Counted from the stretch's first letter, positions 18,933 through 28,452 are shown. The stretch: DNA of 64,000 nucleotides from Mucilaginibacter boryungensis (GCF_015221995.1 NZ_JADFFM010000002.1:62001-126000), one strand, 5' to 3'. Made by a program: numbers and translations. Notes: generated by a model not told the origin, from the letters alone.

Positions 18933-20432
18933 TTGTTAGTAGCCGAAAACATATCGAAAAGGTTTGCCGGTGTTATCGCGCTGGATGGTGTGACCCTGCA
19001 ACTGGAGGCAGGCAAGGTAACCGCTATTATTGGCGAGAACGGCGCGGGCAAATCAACCCTGATGAAGATACTGTCGGGTGTGTATGATGAGTATGATGGC
19101 CGGATACTTTTTAAAGGCGAACAAGTGTGGTTCAAAAACCCGCGCGAAGCACAAAGGGCCGGTATTGCCATCATTCACCAGGAACTGAACCTGATCCCCT
19201 ATCTCAGCATTACCGAGAATTTATTCTTAGGTCGCGAGTTAAAAAATAGCTGGGGTATGCTGGACAAAAAAGCCATGCGCGAAAAGGCTGTTGAACTATT
19301 GCAAAAGTTAAAGCTGCAGGTTAACCCCGATACGCTGGTCACTGATTTGAAAGTCGGCCAGCAACAGGTGGTAGAAATTGCTAAAGCACTTTTGTACGAT
19401 GCAGAAGTGATCATTATGGATGAACCAACCTCGGCCATCAGCGAAAGCGAGGTTGAGGTATTGTTTGGCATTATTGCAGGTTTAAAAAAGGAGAATAAAG
19501 CCATCGCCTATATCTCGCATAAGCTGAATGAGCTATTCAAAATAGCCGAAAACTATACCGTGCTGCGCGATGGCAAAACCATTGAAAGCGGCGCAATGAA
19601 GGGTATCAGTCACGATGAGTTGATACACAAAATGGTAGGCCGTGAGATTGACCTTGTGCGGAATAACAACGTCGCCAAAGAGAAAAATACTCTATTGCAA
19701 GTAAGCAATCTTTGCCTGGATAACGGGCCTAAAAAGGTGCTGCAAAATATCAGCTTCCAATTAAACAGCGGCGAAGTGCTGGGCATTTTTGGCTTGATGG
19801 GCGCCGGTCGCACAGAACTGACTGAAGCATTATTAGGCACTTGTGATGGGCTGGTATCCGGCACAATTACGCTTGATAACCAACGGGTAAAGTTCAAAAC
19901 TACTGCCGACGCGATAAACGCCGGACTGGCTTTAGTTCCCGAAGACCGGAAAAAGGACGGCCTGGTTTTAGGTTTGGATGTAAAGACAAATATCAGCCTG
20001 AGCTCGCTAAATGCCATGCAGCATGCTACGGGTTTGCTGAACCATAAAACAGAAGCAGCGCTGGCACAGAAATATATCGGCGCGCTGAAGATCAAGACGC
20101 CATCGGATAAACAGATCGTTAAAAACCTGAGCGGTGGTAACCAGCAAAAAATTGTGATAGCCAAATGCCTGGCCACAAACCCCAAGGTTTTAATGCTGGA
20201 TGAACCGACACGCGGCATTGATATCAACGCCAAAAACGAGATCTATAAACTCATTGCCGAACTGGCTGCCTCAGGTTTGGGTATCATCATGGTATCGTCC
20301 GAACTGCCGGAGATACTGGCCATATCCGACCGTATACTGGTGATGGCCGATGGCCGCCTCACCGCCGAATTCGACGCGGCTAACGCAACTGAAGACAACA
20401 TACTTAAAGCCGCCATTGCGGATAGCATTTAA
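18933..20432 (+). CDS. Sugar ABC transporter ATPase (RbsA-like, two nucleotide-binding domains)
   Basis: The 499-residue ATPase has two nucleotide-binding domains in tandem. The first has GENGAGKSTLMKILSG and IIMDEPTSAISE; the second has the degenerate P-loop GLMGAGRTELTEALLG with LSGGNQQKIVIAK and MLDEPTRGID, the pattern of the ribose/galactose importer family. The start is TTG at 18933, two bases after the DUF2291 stop. It energises uptake of the pathway sugar. Confidence 0.95.
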   Translation: MLVAENISKRFAGVIALDGVTLQLEAGKVTAIIGENGAGKSTLMKILSGVYDEYDGRILFKGEQVWFKNPREAQRAGIAIIHQELNLIPYLSITENLFLGRELKNSWGMLDKKAMREKAVELLQKLKLQVNPDTLVTDLKVGQQQVVEIAKALLYDAEVIIMDEPTSAISESEVEVLFGIIAGLKKENKAIAYISHKLNELFKIAENYTVLRDGKTIESGAMKGISHDELIHKMVGREIDLVRNNNVAKEKNTLLQVSNLCLDNGPKKVLQNISFQLNSGEVLGIFGLMGAGRTELTEALLGTCDGLVSGTITLDNQRVKFKTTADAINAGLALVPEDRKKDGLVLGLDVKTNISLSSLNAMQHATGLLNHKTEAALAQKYIGALKIKTPSDKQIVKNLSGGNQQKIVIAKCLATNPKVLMLDEPTRGIDINAKNEIYKLIAELAASGLGIIMVSSELPEILAISDRILVMADGRLTAEFDAANATEDNILKAAIADSI

Positions 20433-20435
20433 AAT

Positions 20436-21416
20436 ATGGAAGCAACTTTAGCTACTTACAAACCCCAACTGGTAAAATTTCAATCGCTGATTGCGCTGGT
20501 TTTACTGTGCATTGGCATTGCCCTGATGTCGGATAAATTCCTGACGGTGGATAACACCTGGAACGTGATGCGGCAGATCTCGGTCAACATCTGCATTTCC
20601 GTGGGGATGACATTGGTGGTGCTCACCGCGGGGATCGACCTTTCAGTAGGTTCGGTGCTGGCGCTTTGCGGGGCCATGACCGCCGGGCTGTTAAAGTTCG
20701 GCATTGAAATGGCATCGCAAAACCTGTTCATTGGGTTTACGGTATTGGGTGCTATTCTTATAGGTTTGATCGTCGGCGGCTTGTTAGGTTTATTCAATGG
20801 CTGGACCATTACCAAGTTCAAGGTTCCCCCCTTTGTGGCAACACTGGCCATGCTTACCATTGCCCGTGGTTTGACCATGTTGTGGACAAAAGGCTTTCCC
20901 ATATCCAACCTCGGCGATAATTTCGATTACATCGGCACGGGCTGGTTCCTGGGTATTCCTTTGCCTGTTTGGGTATCAGGCGTGGTGGTCATCGCGGCGG
21001 TTGTGATTACTAAAAAAACTGCATTAGGGCGCTATATCTACGCCATTGGCGGTAATGAGCATGCCTCGTGCCTGTCGGGTATCAACATTAACAAAGTAAA
21101 ACTTACTGTGTATGCGATAGCCGGGGCGCTGGCCGCGGTGGGTGGTATCATGGTTACCTCACGGTTAGATTCGGCCCAACCCAACGCGGGCATGAGCTAC
21201 GAATTGGATTCCATCGCTGCGGTGGTTATCGGCGGCACATCGCTGTCGGGCGGGCGTGGTACTATCATGGGTACTGTGCTGGGCGCTATCATTATCGGTG
21301 TGCTGAATAACGGGCTGGTACTGCTGAATGTATCACCGTTTTGGCAACAGGTAGTTAAAGGCGGGGTGATATTATTGGCGGTAATTATTGACAAAGCCAA
21401 CTCAAAAAACGACTAA
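20436..21416 (+). CDS. Sugar ABC transporter permease (RbsC-like)
   Basis: A 326-residue inner-membrane protein with about ten helices, containing TLVVLTAGIDLSVGSVLALCGAMTAG and the cytoplasmic loop ALGRYIYAIGGNEHASCLSGI, the permease signature of the ribose-type importer family. It is three bases after the ATPase gene and forms the membrane channel, probably as a homodimer. Confidence 0.95.
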   Translation: MEATLATYKPQLVKFQSLIALVLLCIGIALMSDKFLTVDNTWNVMRQISVNICISVGMTLVVLTAGIDLSVGSVLALCGAMTAGLLKFGIEMASQNLFIGFTVLGAILIGLIVGGLLGLFNGWTITKFKVPPFVATLAMLTIARGLTMLWTKGFPISNLGDNFDYIGTGWFLGIPLPVWVSGVVVIAAVVITKKTALGRYIYAIGGNEHASCLSGININKVKLTVYAIAGALAAVGGIMVTSRLDSAQPNAGMSYELDSIAAVVIGGTSLSGGRGTIMGTVLGAIIIGVLNNGLVLLNVSPFWQQVVKGGVILLAVIIDKANSKND

Positions 21417-21423
21417 GCATTAC

Positions 21424-22929
21424 ATGGAAAACAACTACATATTAGCTATAGACCAGGGTACCAGCAGTACTAAAACCATTGTTTTTGATAGCAAAGGACA
21501 AGTGCTTGCCAAAGCTACCGAACCCCTGAAAACGTTTTATGATGAAGGCGGTTTTGTGGAGCAGGACCCGGAAGAAATATACACCAATGTACTCGCATCG
21601 ATAAAAAACTGCCTGGCCGAATTTGAGAAAGACGGCGGGGACCTGACCGATATTAAAACCTGCGGCATATCTAACCAGCGCGAGACCTTTGTGGTGTGGA
21701 ACGAATTCGGTCAGCCGCTGTATAACGCAGTGGTTTGGCAGTGTAAACGATCGGTGCCGGTATGTAAGGAATTGCTGGAACGCGACCTGGAAGCCGAGAT
21801 CAACCATAAAACCGGCCTCATTATCGACCCATACTTTTCGGGCACCAAAATGATGTGGCTTAACCAGCATATCCCCCTGGTAACCGCTACAGTAGCCGAA
21901 GGTCAGGCGCATTTTGGCACGGTGGATACCTGGCTGCTGTATAAATTCACCAAGGGCAAAAAATATTTAACCGATTATACTAATGCATCGCGTACGCTAT
22001 TCTTCAACCTGCATACATTGCAATGGGATAAAGAACTGCTGGCACAATTTGGTTTAGATACTTTGAAACTGCCGGAACTAAGGCCATCATCATCACACTT
22101 TGCCGATACCGATTTTGGCGGCCTGCTGCCCGCCCCTATCCCGGTAATGAGTATGATTGGCGATTCCCACGCGGCGGCATTTGGCGAGGGTTGTTTTACA
22201 CCCGGCACGGCCAAAGCTACGCTGGGTACGGGTTGTTCTATTTTGATGAACATCGGCGATAAGCCAAAAGCATCGGGCAACGGAATGATCACGACTATTT
22301 GCTGGAGTACCGACCAGCAGGTAGACTACGCGCTGGAAGGTGTTATCGTTTCCTGCGGGTCGACCGTTGAATGGGTGAAAAACGAACTGGGCATCATCCA
22401 TAATGTATCAGAAACCGAGGCCCTGGCCAATGCTGTGGCAGATAATAATGGCGTTTATCTTATCCCGGCTTTCAGCGGTTTAGGCGCGCCCCATTGGGAT
22501 ATGAGCCGCAAGGCCAGCATCTGCGGGTTGACTTTCGATTGTAATAAGAACCACGTAGTACGTGCCGCGCTGGAATCCATTCCTTACCAAATAAAGGATG
22601 TGATAACCGCCATGCAAACCGATGCGGGCATGCAATTAAACGGGTTGATGATACACGGCGGGTTAACAGCCAACCAGTTTGTGCTGAACTTCCTAGCCGA
22701 TTTGCTGGATTGCAAAGTAGTGCGCAGCGAAATGCCTGATATCTCCGCCCTTGGCGCGGCTTTATTGGCCGGATTGAAAGCAGGAACATTTAAAGACCTG
22801 GCTGCCATTAAAAAATTGTACGCGCAAAAATTGACAGTGGAAACAGGTAAGTATGCGGATAAAATAGCGGCTGGTTACCTTGGCTGGCAACAAGCTGTTG
22901 GTGCTAAAAAACAGGAAGTACTTTATTAA
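21424..22929 (+). CDS. FGGY family carbohydrate kinase (glycerol kinase-like)
   Basis: The 501-residue kinase starts MENNYILAIDQGTSSTKTIV, with the ATP-binding DQGTSSTK motif, followed by CGISNQRETFVVWN, GLIIDPYFSGTKM and FSGLGAPHWDMSRKA. These are closest to glycerol kinase, but FGGY kinases change substrate easily and the context is a sugar pathway, so phosphorylation of a ketose such as apulose or erythrulose is possible. The ATG at 21424 is seven bases after the permease stop; the open frame reaches back to 21388. It is the last gene of the locus. Confidence 0.9.
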   Translation: MENNYILAIDQGTSSTKTIVFDSKGQVLAKATEPLKTFYDEGGFVEQDPEEIYTNVLASIKNCLAEFEKDGGDLTDIKTCGISNQRETFVVWNEFGQPLYNAVVWQCKRSVPVCKELLERDLEAEINHKTGLIIDPYFSGTKMMWLNQHIPLVTATVAEGQAHFGTVDTWLLYKFTKGKKYLTDYTNASRTLFFNLHTLQWDKELLAQFGLDTLKLPELRPSSSHFADTDFGGLLPAPIPVMSMIGDSHAAAFGEGCFTPGTAKATLGTGCSILMNIGDKPKASGNGMITTICWSTDQQVDYALEGVIVSCGSTVEWVKNELGIIHNVSETEALANAVADNNGVYLIPAFSGLGAPHWDMSRKASICGLTFDCNKNHVVRAALESIPYQIKDVITAMQTDAGMQLNGLMIHGGLTANQFVLNFLADLLDCKVVRSEMPDISALGAALLAGLKAGTFKDLAAIKKLYAQKLTVETGKYADKIAAGYLGWQQAVGAKKQEVLY

Positions 22930-22947
22930 CTATCAGGCAAGTAATAG

Positions 22948-22961
22948 CGCAATCGTTTGCG
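22948..22961. promoter_or_regulatory. LacI-operator-like palindrome before the GH28/CE15 pair
   Basis: CGCAATCGTTTGCG has arms CGCAA and TTGCG around the centre TCGT, which is the usual form of a LacI/PurR-family operator. It lies 100 bases before the GH28 ATG. It shares GCAATCGTT with the site at 1270. Confidence 0.5.
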
Positions 22962-23061
22962 TAAATATTTAGACGGTTTGTGTAGGTATGATGAAGAATA
23001 CTTTCTTAATATCGTATAAATAAACCTGCCCCAAGCATTACACTATTCTGAACACCTGCTT

Positions 23062-24453
23062 ATGAAAGCAAACACACGCCGTACGTTTTTAAAACATGCC
23101 GGGATTGGCCTGCTGGCTGTACCCACGGTATCGTTGGCCAAAAATATTTCATTAGATAAAGTTGATGTTGCCGTCCAAGCTATCAGCGTTAGTCTAAACG
23201 TGCGCGATTTTGGCGCTAAAGGCGATGGGCAAACTAAGGACACGGCTGCTATCCAACAGGCTATCGACAGATGTAATATCCTGGGCGGTGGCGAGGTAAT
23301 TGTGCCAGCCGGGAATTACTTAACGGGGGCTATTGAGTTACGGTCGAATGTTGAATTGCGATTGGAAAAAGATGCGGTAATCAAGGGCTCGCCCGATCTG
23401 AACGATTACCATGTGATGCAGGTGCGCTGGGAAGGCAAATGGATACAGGGATATTCCGGGTTAATTTATGCTTTCGGGGCGAAAAATATTGCCATTACCG
23501 GCCCGGGTAAAATTGCGGGTAATGATAAGGTAAGCGGTCGCCCAACTGCTGATAACCCTTTGCGTCGCCCTGCACTGATTGAACCGATCAACTGCACCGA
23601 TATCAGGTTTTCCAACTTCGCAACCGAATACCACTCCATGTGGTCTATCCACTTAACTTATTGCGATACGGTTAATATCAAAAACCTGTACATCCGCAGC
23701 ACAGGCGGTAACGGCGATGGTATCGATGTTGACTCTTGTAAGCTCGTGGTGATTGATAGCTGCGATATTGCCACCGGCGATGATTGCATCTCGCTGAAAT
23801 CTGGTCGCGGAATGGAAGGCTATAGTTTATTGCGCACTACCGAGGATGTCCATATCAAAAATTGCACTTTTGCCGATTCTATTTTTGCCTGCATCGGTAT
23901 CGGCAGTGAAACATCCGGCGGCATCCGCAATGTCACTATCGAAAACTGCGCGTTCACCGGGGCCAAGACATTCGCACTTTATATGAAAAGCCGTGTTGGT
24001 CGCGGAGCGTTTATCGAGAATATCAGCGCCAATAACCTGGAAGTCTCGGGTATGCAAGGCGGGTTCCTGCGCTTTAATCTAAGCGGCAGCGGTTTACAAG
24101 ATCAGGACCCGGTGCCGGGCAATGAAGGCATCCCGACCACTAAAAACTTCAGCTTCACCAATATCAGGGTAACCGATGTGCCGGTACTGGTTGATGGCGG
24201 CACGGGCATACATCCTAATAAACCTTTAGAGGGCTTTACCCTGGCAAATATTACAGGTACAGCTAAATCGGGCATTACGCTGGTCAACATCAAAAACGCT
24301 AATATTAAAAACATTAACGTTACCGGCATTAGCGGACCGATGCTTCGCATTTATAATGTGAGCGGCAAAGGGCTGGAGGGCGCGGTAACCATACCGGCAC
24401 CAAAATCGCAAGACCCGATACCGCAACCGGCTACACCTTACCAATTACACTGA
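23062..24453 (+). CDS. Glycoside hydrolase family 28 (polygalacturonase-like), exported
   Basis: The N-terminus NTRRTFLKHAGIGLLAVP is a twin-arginine-type export signal. The body is a right-handed beta-helix of the pectin-degrading GH28 family: VRDFGAKGDGQTKDTAAIQQ near residue 50, GDGIDVDSC, and ATGDDCISLKSG with the catalytic aspartates. The histidine of the usual GHG motif is missing; the matching place reads CIGIGSETSGG. It probably cleaves a galacturonic acid or modified pectin chain in the periplasm. The CE15 gene follows after 24 bases, probably in the same operon. Confidence 0.9.
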   Translation: MKANTRRTFLKHAGIGLLAVPTVSLAKNISLDKVDVAVQAISVSLNVRDFGAKGDGQTKDTAAIQQAIDRCNILGGGEVIVPAGNYLTGAIELRSNVELRLEKDAVIKGSPDLNDYHVMQVRWEGKWIQGYSGLIYAFGAKNIAITGPGKIAGNDKVSGRPTADNPLRRPALIEPINCTDIRFSNFATEYHSMWSIHLTYCDTVNIKNLYIRSTGGNGDGIDVDSCKLVVIDSCDIATGDDCISLKSGRGMEGYSLLRTTEDVHIKNCTFADSIFACIGIGSETSGGIRNVTIENCAFTGAKTFALYMKSRVGRGAFIENISANNLEVSGMQGGFLRFNLSGSGLQDQDPVPGNEGIPTTKNFSFTNIRVTDVPVLVDGGTGIHPNKPLEGFTLANITGTAKSGITLVNIKNANIKNINVTGISGPMLRIYNVSGKGLEGAVTIPAPKSQDPIPQPATPYQLH

Positions 24454-24477
24454 TCATCACCACAAAAAATAAACGTT

Positions 24478-25791
24478 ATGAAAAGGCATTACATCAAATC
24501 AATTTTGGCAGTGGGCGTTTTAGCCTGCGCTTCGGTTTCAGCTTTTAGTCAGACCGCGCCGGCAAAACCACTGGCAACGGTAGTGGCGGGCATCCCGGTA
24601 AATTATGATGAGGCTAAAGTGGGCAACTACACCCTGCCTGATGTACTGACCATGCAAAACGGCAAAAAGGTTACCGATAAGCAAACCTGGCTAAGCAAAC
24701 GTCGCCCCGAAATAGTAAAGCTTTTTGAAGAAAACCAGTTTGGCACTATGCCGGGCAAACCAACCGATATCCACTTTGATGTGTTTGACAAAGGCACGCC
24801 AGTGTTTAACGGCGATGCCATCCGCAAGCAGGTGACCGTATATTTTACAGCTGATACCACCTATAAAATGGACCTGCTAATGTACCTGCCAAAAACCAAC
24901 AAACCTGCACCTTTGGTGCTGATGATCTCCTTCGCGCCTAATTCCAGTTTATCGGTTGATGATCCCGGCGTTAAGCAGGGAACTATGTGGGATAAGAATG
25001 GTAAGAAATTACCTGCGCCTAAAATCGGGTTAGGTAAATTAAGCAAAGCTGACATAGAGCGGTTCACATCCAATGGTTATGGTATTGCAACCGTTTACTA
25101 CGGCGATATTGAGCCTGACTTTAAAACCGGCTACAAGCAAGGGATTATCGGTCATTATATGAAACCCGGCGAGCAGGTTCCCGGCGACCATGAGTGGGGC
25201 GCGATATCTGCGTGGAGCTGGGGGCTAAGCCGTGCCATGGATTACCTGGAAACAGATAAACAGGTAGACGCCAAACGTGTGGCCTTGCAGGGCGTATCAC
25301 GCCTGGGTAAAACCGTACTGTGGACAGGCGGGCACGATACCCGCTTTAAAATGGTGATAGCCAGTTGCAGCGGCGAAGGCGGCGCGGCCTTAAGCAGGCG
25401 CAACTACGGCGAGAATTTGGCGCACATGAGCGATACGTCACGCTATTACTACCAATTCGCGCCGCAATGGCATAAGTATGCTAAGGATTTCAACCTTTCC
25501 CCTGTTGATGCGCATATGCTGGTTTCACTGATGGCCCCGCGCCCGTTATTATTGCAAACCGGCGATACCGATTTCTGGTCGGACCCGCATGGCGAGTTTC
25601 TTTCTGCTGTAGCAGCGCAGCCGGCTTATCAGTTGTTTGGTTTACAAGGGCCTGGTAACGCAGAATGGCCTAAAGCCGGGGATACCTCGTTAGCTTATAA
25701 TCCACTGGGGTATTACATGCACCAGGGCGGTCATGGTACTGTCCCAAGCGATTGGGACATTTACCTGGCATACGTGAAGAAGTTTTTGTAG
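24478..25791 (+). CDS. CE15 glucuronoyl esterase-like alpha/beta hydrolase, exported
   Basis: A signal peptide (MKRHYIKSILAVGVLACASV ending AFSQ) precedes an alpha/beta hydrolase of the CE15 type. The nucleophile motif is GVSRLGKTVLWTGG, SCSGEGGAAL carries the conserved glutamate region, and YMHQGGHGTVPSDWD the likely catalytic histidine. CE15 enzymes cut esters between glucuronic or galacturonic acid and lignin or methanol. Paired with GH28, it probably removes esters from a plant uronic-acid polysaccharide. The length (437) is normal. Confidence 0.88.
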   Translation: MKRHYIKSILAVGVLACASVSAFSQTAPAKPLATVVAGIPVNYDEAKVGNYTLPDVLTMQNGKKVTDKQTWLSKRRPEIVKLFEENQFGTMPGKPTDIHFDVFDKGTPVFNGDAIRKQVTVYFTADTTYKMDLLMYLPKTNKPAPLVLMISFAPNSSLSVDDPGVKQGTMWDKNGKKLPAPKIGLGKLSKADIERFTSNGYGIATVYYGDIEPDFKTGYKQGIIGHYMKPGEQVPGDHEWGAISAWSWGLSRAMDYLETDKQVDAKRVALQGVSRLGKTVLWTGGHDTRFKMVIASCSGEGGAALSRRNYGENLAHMSDTSRYYYQFAPQWHKYAKDFNLSPVDAHMLVSLMAPRPLLLQTGDTDFWSDPHGEFLSAVAAQPAYQLFGLQGPGNAEWPKAGDTSLAYNPLGYYMHQGGHGTVPSDWDIYLAYVKKFL

Positions 25792-25796
25792 GCTTA

Positions 25797-26579
25797 TTAG
25801 TCAACAGCAGGATCTTGCGCGAACATGCGGCTAAGCTGGTCGTACAATTCGGGGTGCTTTTGCTGTAATTGGTCGGGCTTGCTGAAGAAATATTCTGCAG
25901 CTACAGCCAGAAATTCTGCTTCGTTAGTAGTGGCATACATATTAATGTCCGACTTCCCCTGCTCAATGCGGTGCATTTCCTGGTGCATCATTTTCAGCCA
26001 GGGCACGGCGTAATCATGTGTTATTAATATTTCGGGCACACCATCAACCGCTCCGTCGGTTTTATCCAGCAGGTGCACAAACTCGTGGATAGCGGTGTTT
26101 GCTTTACCGCCATTTTTTGCAAATCCGTTAACCAGCGCTTGTCGCGATAAAAGCATTTGCCCGTTCATATAACCCGAGCCTACCATGCCCATAATGCTGC
26201 GGTTACCGCCCTCAAACTGGAAATCGTTATCAAAAGTATCGGGGTAAAGTATCACACTGGTTAAATTGCGGTATTCCCATTCGGGAAAGCCAAAAACCGG
26301 GATCACCGCACTTGAGGCTATCAGCACCCGATCCAGCTCAGTAACTTCAATATCCACACCTTCAATAATTGTACTGCTTAAAAACGCGATTACCCGTTGC
26401 TCAAATTTTGTTTGAGCGGCTGCATCAAGATTTTGATAATAGCTTACGTTATATGTTAATATTTGCCGGTAACCCGCGGTTTGTTTTTCATCTATAACAA
26501 TAACCGGGCGCTTTTTGCCCCATAAAAGCCATGCTAACAAAGCAAGCGCCAGTAAAACAACAATAATGATTACAGCCAT
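25797..26579 (-). CDS. MtfA-type zinc-dependent peptidase with N-terminal membrane anchor
   Basis: An N-terminal helix (IIIVVLLALALLAWLLWG) anchors a 230-residue domain. The zinc motif HEFVHLLDKTDG and the following VDGVPE belong to the MtfA/M90 family; ILYPDTFD is another family mark. MtfA in enterobacteria binds the glucose PTS repressor Mlc, but Bacteroidota copies have no known partner. The gene is convergent with the CE15 gene, with only five bases between stops. Confidence 0.85.
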   Translation of the reverse strand: MAVIIIVVLLALALLAWLLWGKKRPVIVIDEKQTAGYRQILTYNVSYYQNLDAAAQTKFEQRVIAFLSSTIIEGVDIEVTELDRVLIASSAVIPVFGFPEWEYRNLTSVILYPDTFDNDFQFEGGNRSIMGMVGSGYMNGQMLLSRQALVNGFAKNGGKANTAIHEFVHLLDKTDGAVDGVPEILITHDYAVPWLKMMHQEMHRIEQGKSDINMYATTNEAEFLAVAAEYFFSKPDQLQQKHPELYDQLSRMFAQDPAVD

Positions 26580-26672
26580 GACTCAAACGTACATAAAATT
26601 ACACGCCCATATTTTTCAGTCGCCGCAGGGTATTCCGGAGAAGACTGTGCACATGTTACATTGTCAGTACCG

Positions 26673-27347
26673 CTATAAATACGGGGCAATTACTTTTTCC
26701 CAATGCTCATAACCGGTAAGGTTTAAATGCAGCATGTCCTTTTGAAACAATACGGAATCGGGTAATGATTTTGGGGTGAGCAACGTGGTGTTCACATCAA
26801 TATATTCCACGTTTTTTTGTGTTTTAATATAGGCGGTTATCATCATATCGCCCAGGGCAACTTCATTATAGTATCTGGCGCGACTTGGGCTTAACTTCAT
26901 AGACATGAAGTACACCTTGGTATTGGGTAAATGTTCCCTGATCATGCCCAGCATTTGCACAAAATTATCGTAAACCGCCTGCGCGCCGCTGCCAGCAGCA
27001 ATATCATTATCGCCCACATAAATAAATATTTTTGATGGCTTATACGGGTATACTACCAATGGCATATAGTATTTTACCCATTGTTCTATTTTAGAACCGC
27101 CCACACCACGCATAATAATGGGTTTATTGGGAAAATGCTTTGGCAATTCCGTCCACTTGCGGATAGATGAGCTACCGATGAACAGGATGCCGCCGGGTTT
27201 CGGCATAGCTATACTATCCTGGTGTTTAAAGACGTTAATTTCATCCTCGAATGGATAAGCTAATTTGGGTTTGGCAGTTTCCTGCGCGAACACGTTAGCG
27301 CTAAATACCAGCGCAATAATCAGTAAAAACTTAAACTTCATTGTCAT
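26673..27347 (-). CDS. SGNH/GDSL hydrolase, exported
   Basis: The signal peptide (MTMKFKFLLIIALVFSANVFA) is followed by the SGNH blocks: LFIGSSSIRKW (Ser nucleophile), GVGGSKIEQW (Gly block), YVGDNDIAAG (Asn block) and DMLHLNLTGYE (Asp and His). It is likely an esterase acting on acetyl or lipid esters in the periplasm. It overlaps the cytidine deaminase gene by four bases, so the two are probably expressed together, although no functional link is apparent. Confidence 0.88.
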   Translation of the reverse strand: MTMKFKFLLIIALVFSANVFAQETAKPKLAYPFEDEINVFKHQDSIAMPKPGGILFIGSSSIRKWTELPKHFPNKPIIMRGVGGSKIEQWVKYYMPLVVYPYKPSKIFIYVGDNDIAAGSGAQAVYDNFVQMLGMIREHLPNTKVYFMSMKLSPSRARYYNEVALGDMMITAYIKTQKNVEYIDVNTTLLTPKSLPDSVLFQKDMLHLNLTGYEHWEKVIAPYL

Positions 27348-27835
27348 TGGGCAATTAATCTGTCTTCAAAAAACATGAACGGTAAAAAGCTGGCAACGCC
27401 CGTGGTTACCCATACCGGTCCGTCAATGCAATATAGGATTATTCGCAAATGCTCATCTTGTTTTTTTTCATATTCGGCCATTACCTGCAGGCACGATCCG
27501 CATGGCGTTACCGGCTTAATGATTTCAAAATCGTTGGTATGCGCCGTTATGGCAATGGTTTTAATAGGATCAGCTGGATGGTTAGCCCCCCAATTGAACA
27601 GCGCCACCCGCTCGGCGCACAGGCCCGATGGATAAGCTACATTCTCCTGGTTACTGCCGTGGATTACCTTGCCGCTCTGCAACTGTAAAGCCGCTCCCAC
27701 CCTGAATTTCGAATAAGGCGAATGCGAGTTCTCCATCGCTTTTACCGCCTCTTGGCATATATTTTGGTCTGCCTTGCTCAACTCTGCTAAAGTACTATAC
27801 TCCTCAAAGGCTATTTTTATCTCGTGATTTATCAT
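27344..27835 (-). CDS. cdd: Cytidine deaminase
   Basis: The product, about 163 residues, starts MINHEIKIAFEEYS. It carries SHSPYSKFRVGAAL, the zinc and proton-shuttle motif CAERVALF, and the second zinc motif VTPCGSCLQVMAEY. It deaminates cytidine and deoxycytidine in pyrimidine salvage. The internal ATG is preferred over a TTG 33 bases upstream because the family N-terminus begins there. It is upstream of, and overlapping with, the SGNH hydrolase. Confidence 0.92.
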   Translation of the reverse strand: MINHEIKIAFEEYSTLAELSKADQNICQEAVKAMENSHSPYSKFRVGAALQLQSGKVIHGSNQENVAYPSGLCAERVALFNWGANHPADPIKTIAITAHTNDFEIIKPVTPCGSCLQVMAEYEKKQDEHLRIILYCIDGPVWVTTGVASFLPFMFFEDRLIAQ

Positions 27836-27965
27836 TATTTCAACCCGTCCAAAAAGCGGGGGAAACAAGATAGAGAGTTATATTCGAAAATGCAAATGAC
27901 TGCCTTAAAATGGTGCAGTCATAAGACCGACCATAGTGGAAATTATGGCCATCCTAAGACAGCCT

Positions 27966-28031
27966 GTCATCCTGAGTTTAGTCGAAGGATGGAGCGAGGT
28001 CTACCTAATGGTTCAACAGGCTCGCCATGAC
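27966..28031. repeat. GTCAT...ATGAC intergenic palindrome (copy 1)
   Basis: GTCATCCTGAGTTTAGTCGA at one end and CATGAC at the other, with AGCCTGT...ACAGGCT arms around the middle. It is one of at least four related elements in the window (see 40431, 49993, 52644). Confidence 0.6.
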
Positions 28032-28044
28032 ATCCAGCTTTCGT

Positions 28045-28452
28045 TTAACCCTTAAATTTCCAAAACTTACTTGTTCCAAAATCCTTGTTCTCCATCACCA
28101 TTGTATCCCGAACAAAATATATCTTGAACTTCTGCGGGCCGTCAGAATAAAAAAATGTAATCGAATCCTTTTTTAAGGTGTACTTATAAGTTGAAAATTG
28201 ATCAACATAATAAACAGAATCTTTTCGCATATCAAATGTCGCGTTTTCAGACTCACCTGCTGTCCAAATGCCAATCATTTTGTTGTGTAACGTAGAAACC
28301 CTTATATCGTTCGAAGAATCTTTTCCCCCGTCAACCTTTTCCTTCCCATCAAACTTTGAAACTGATACAGTATCGTTGGAGGAATGTTTATTTACAGGAT
28401 TAGAGCAGCTAAAACAACAAATTATTAACAGCGATAGCCAAATACTTTTCAT
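28045..28452 (-). CDS. Small lipoprotein of unknown function (lipocalin-like)
   Basis: A lipoprotein signal MKSIWLSLLIICCFSC precedes a 120-residue domain. A GIWTAGE segment followed by alternating strands (DSVYYVDQFSTYKYTLKKD, KFKIYFVRDTMVMEN) resembles small lipocalin-like beta-barrel proteins common in Bacteroidota. No function can be assigned. The base composition is more AT-rich than its neighbours to the eye, and it is preceded by a repeat, so recent gain is possible. Confidence 0.65.
   Translation of the reverse strand: MKSIWLSLLIICCFSCSNPVNKHSSNDTVSVSKFDGKEKVDGGKDSSNDIRVSTLHNKMIGIWTAGESENATFDMRKDSVYYVDQFSTYKYTLKKDSITFFYSDGPQKFKIYFVRDTMVMENKDFGTSKFWKFKG

Noticed and set aside
19610..20233. 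207-codon frame on the - strand
   Set aside because: Antisense to the RbsA-like ATPase, with Ser/Thr/Pro-rich shadow composition.
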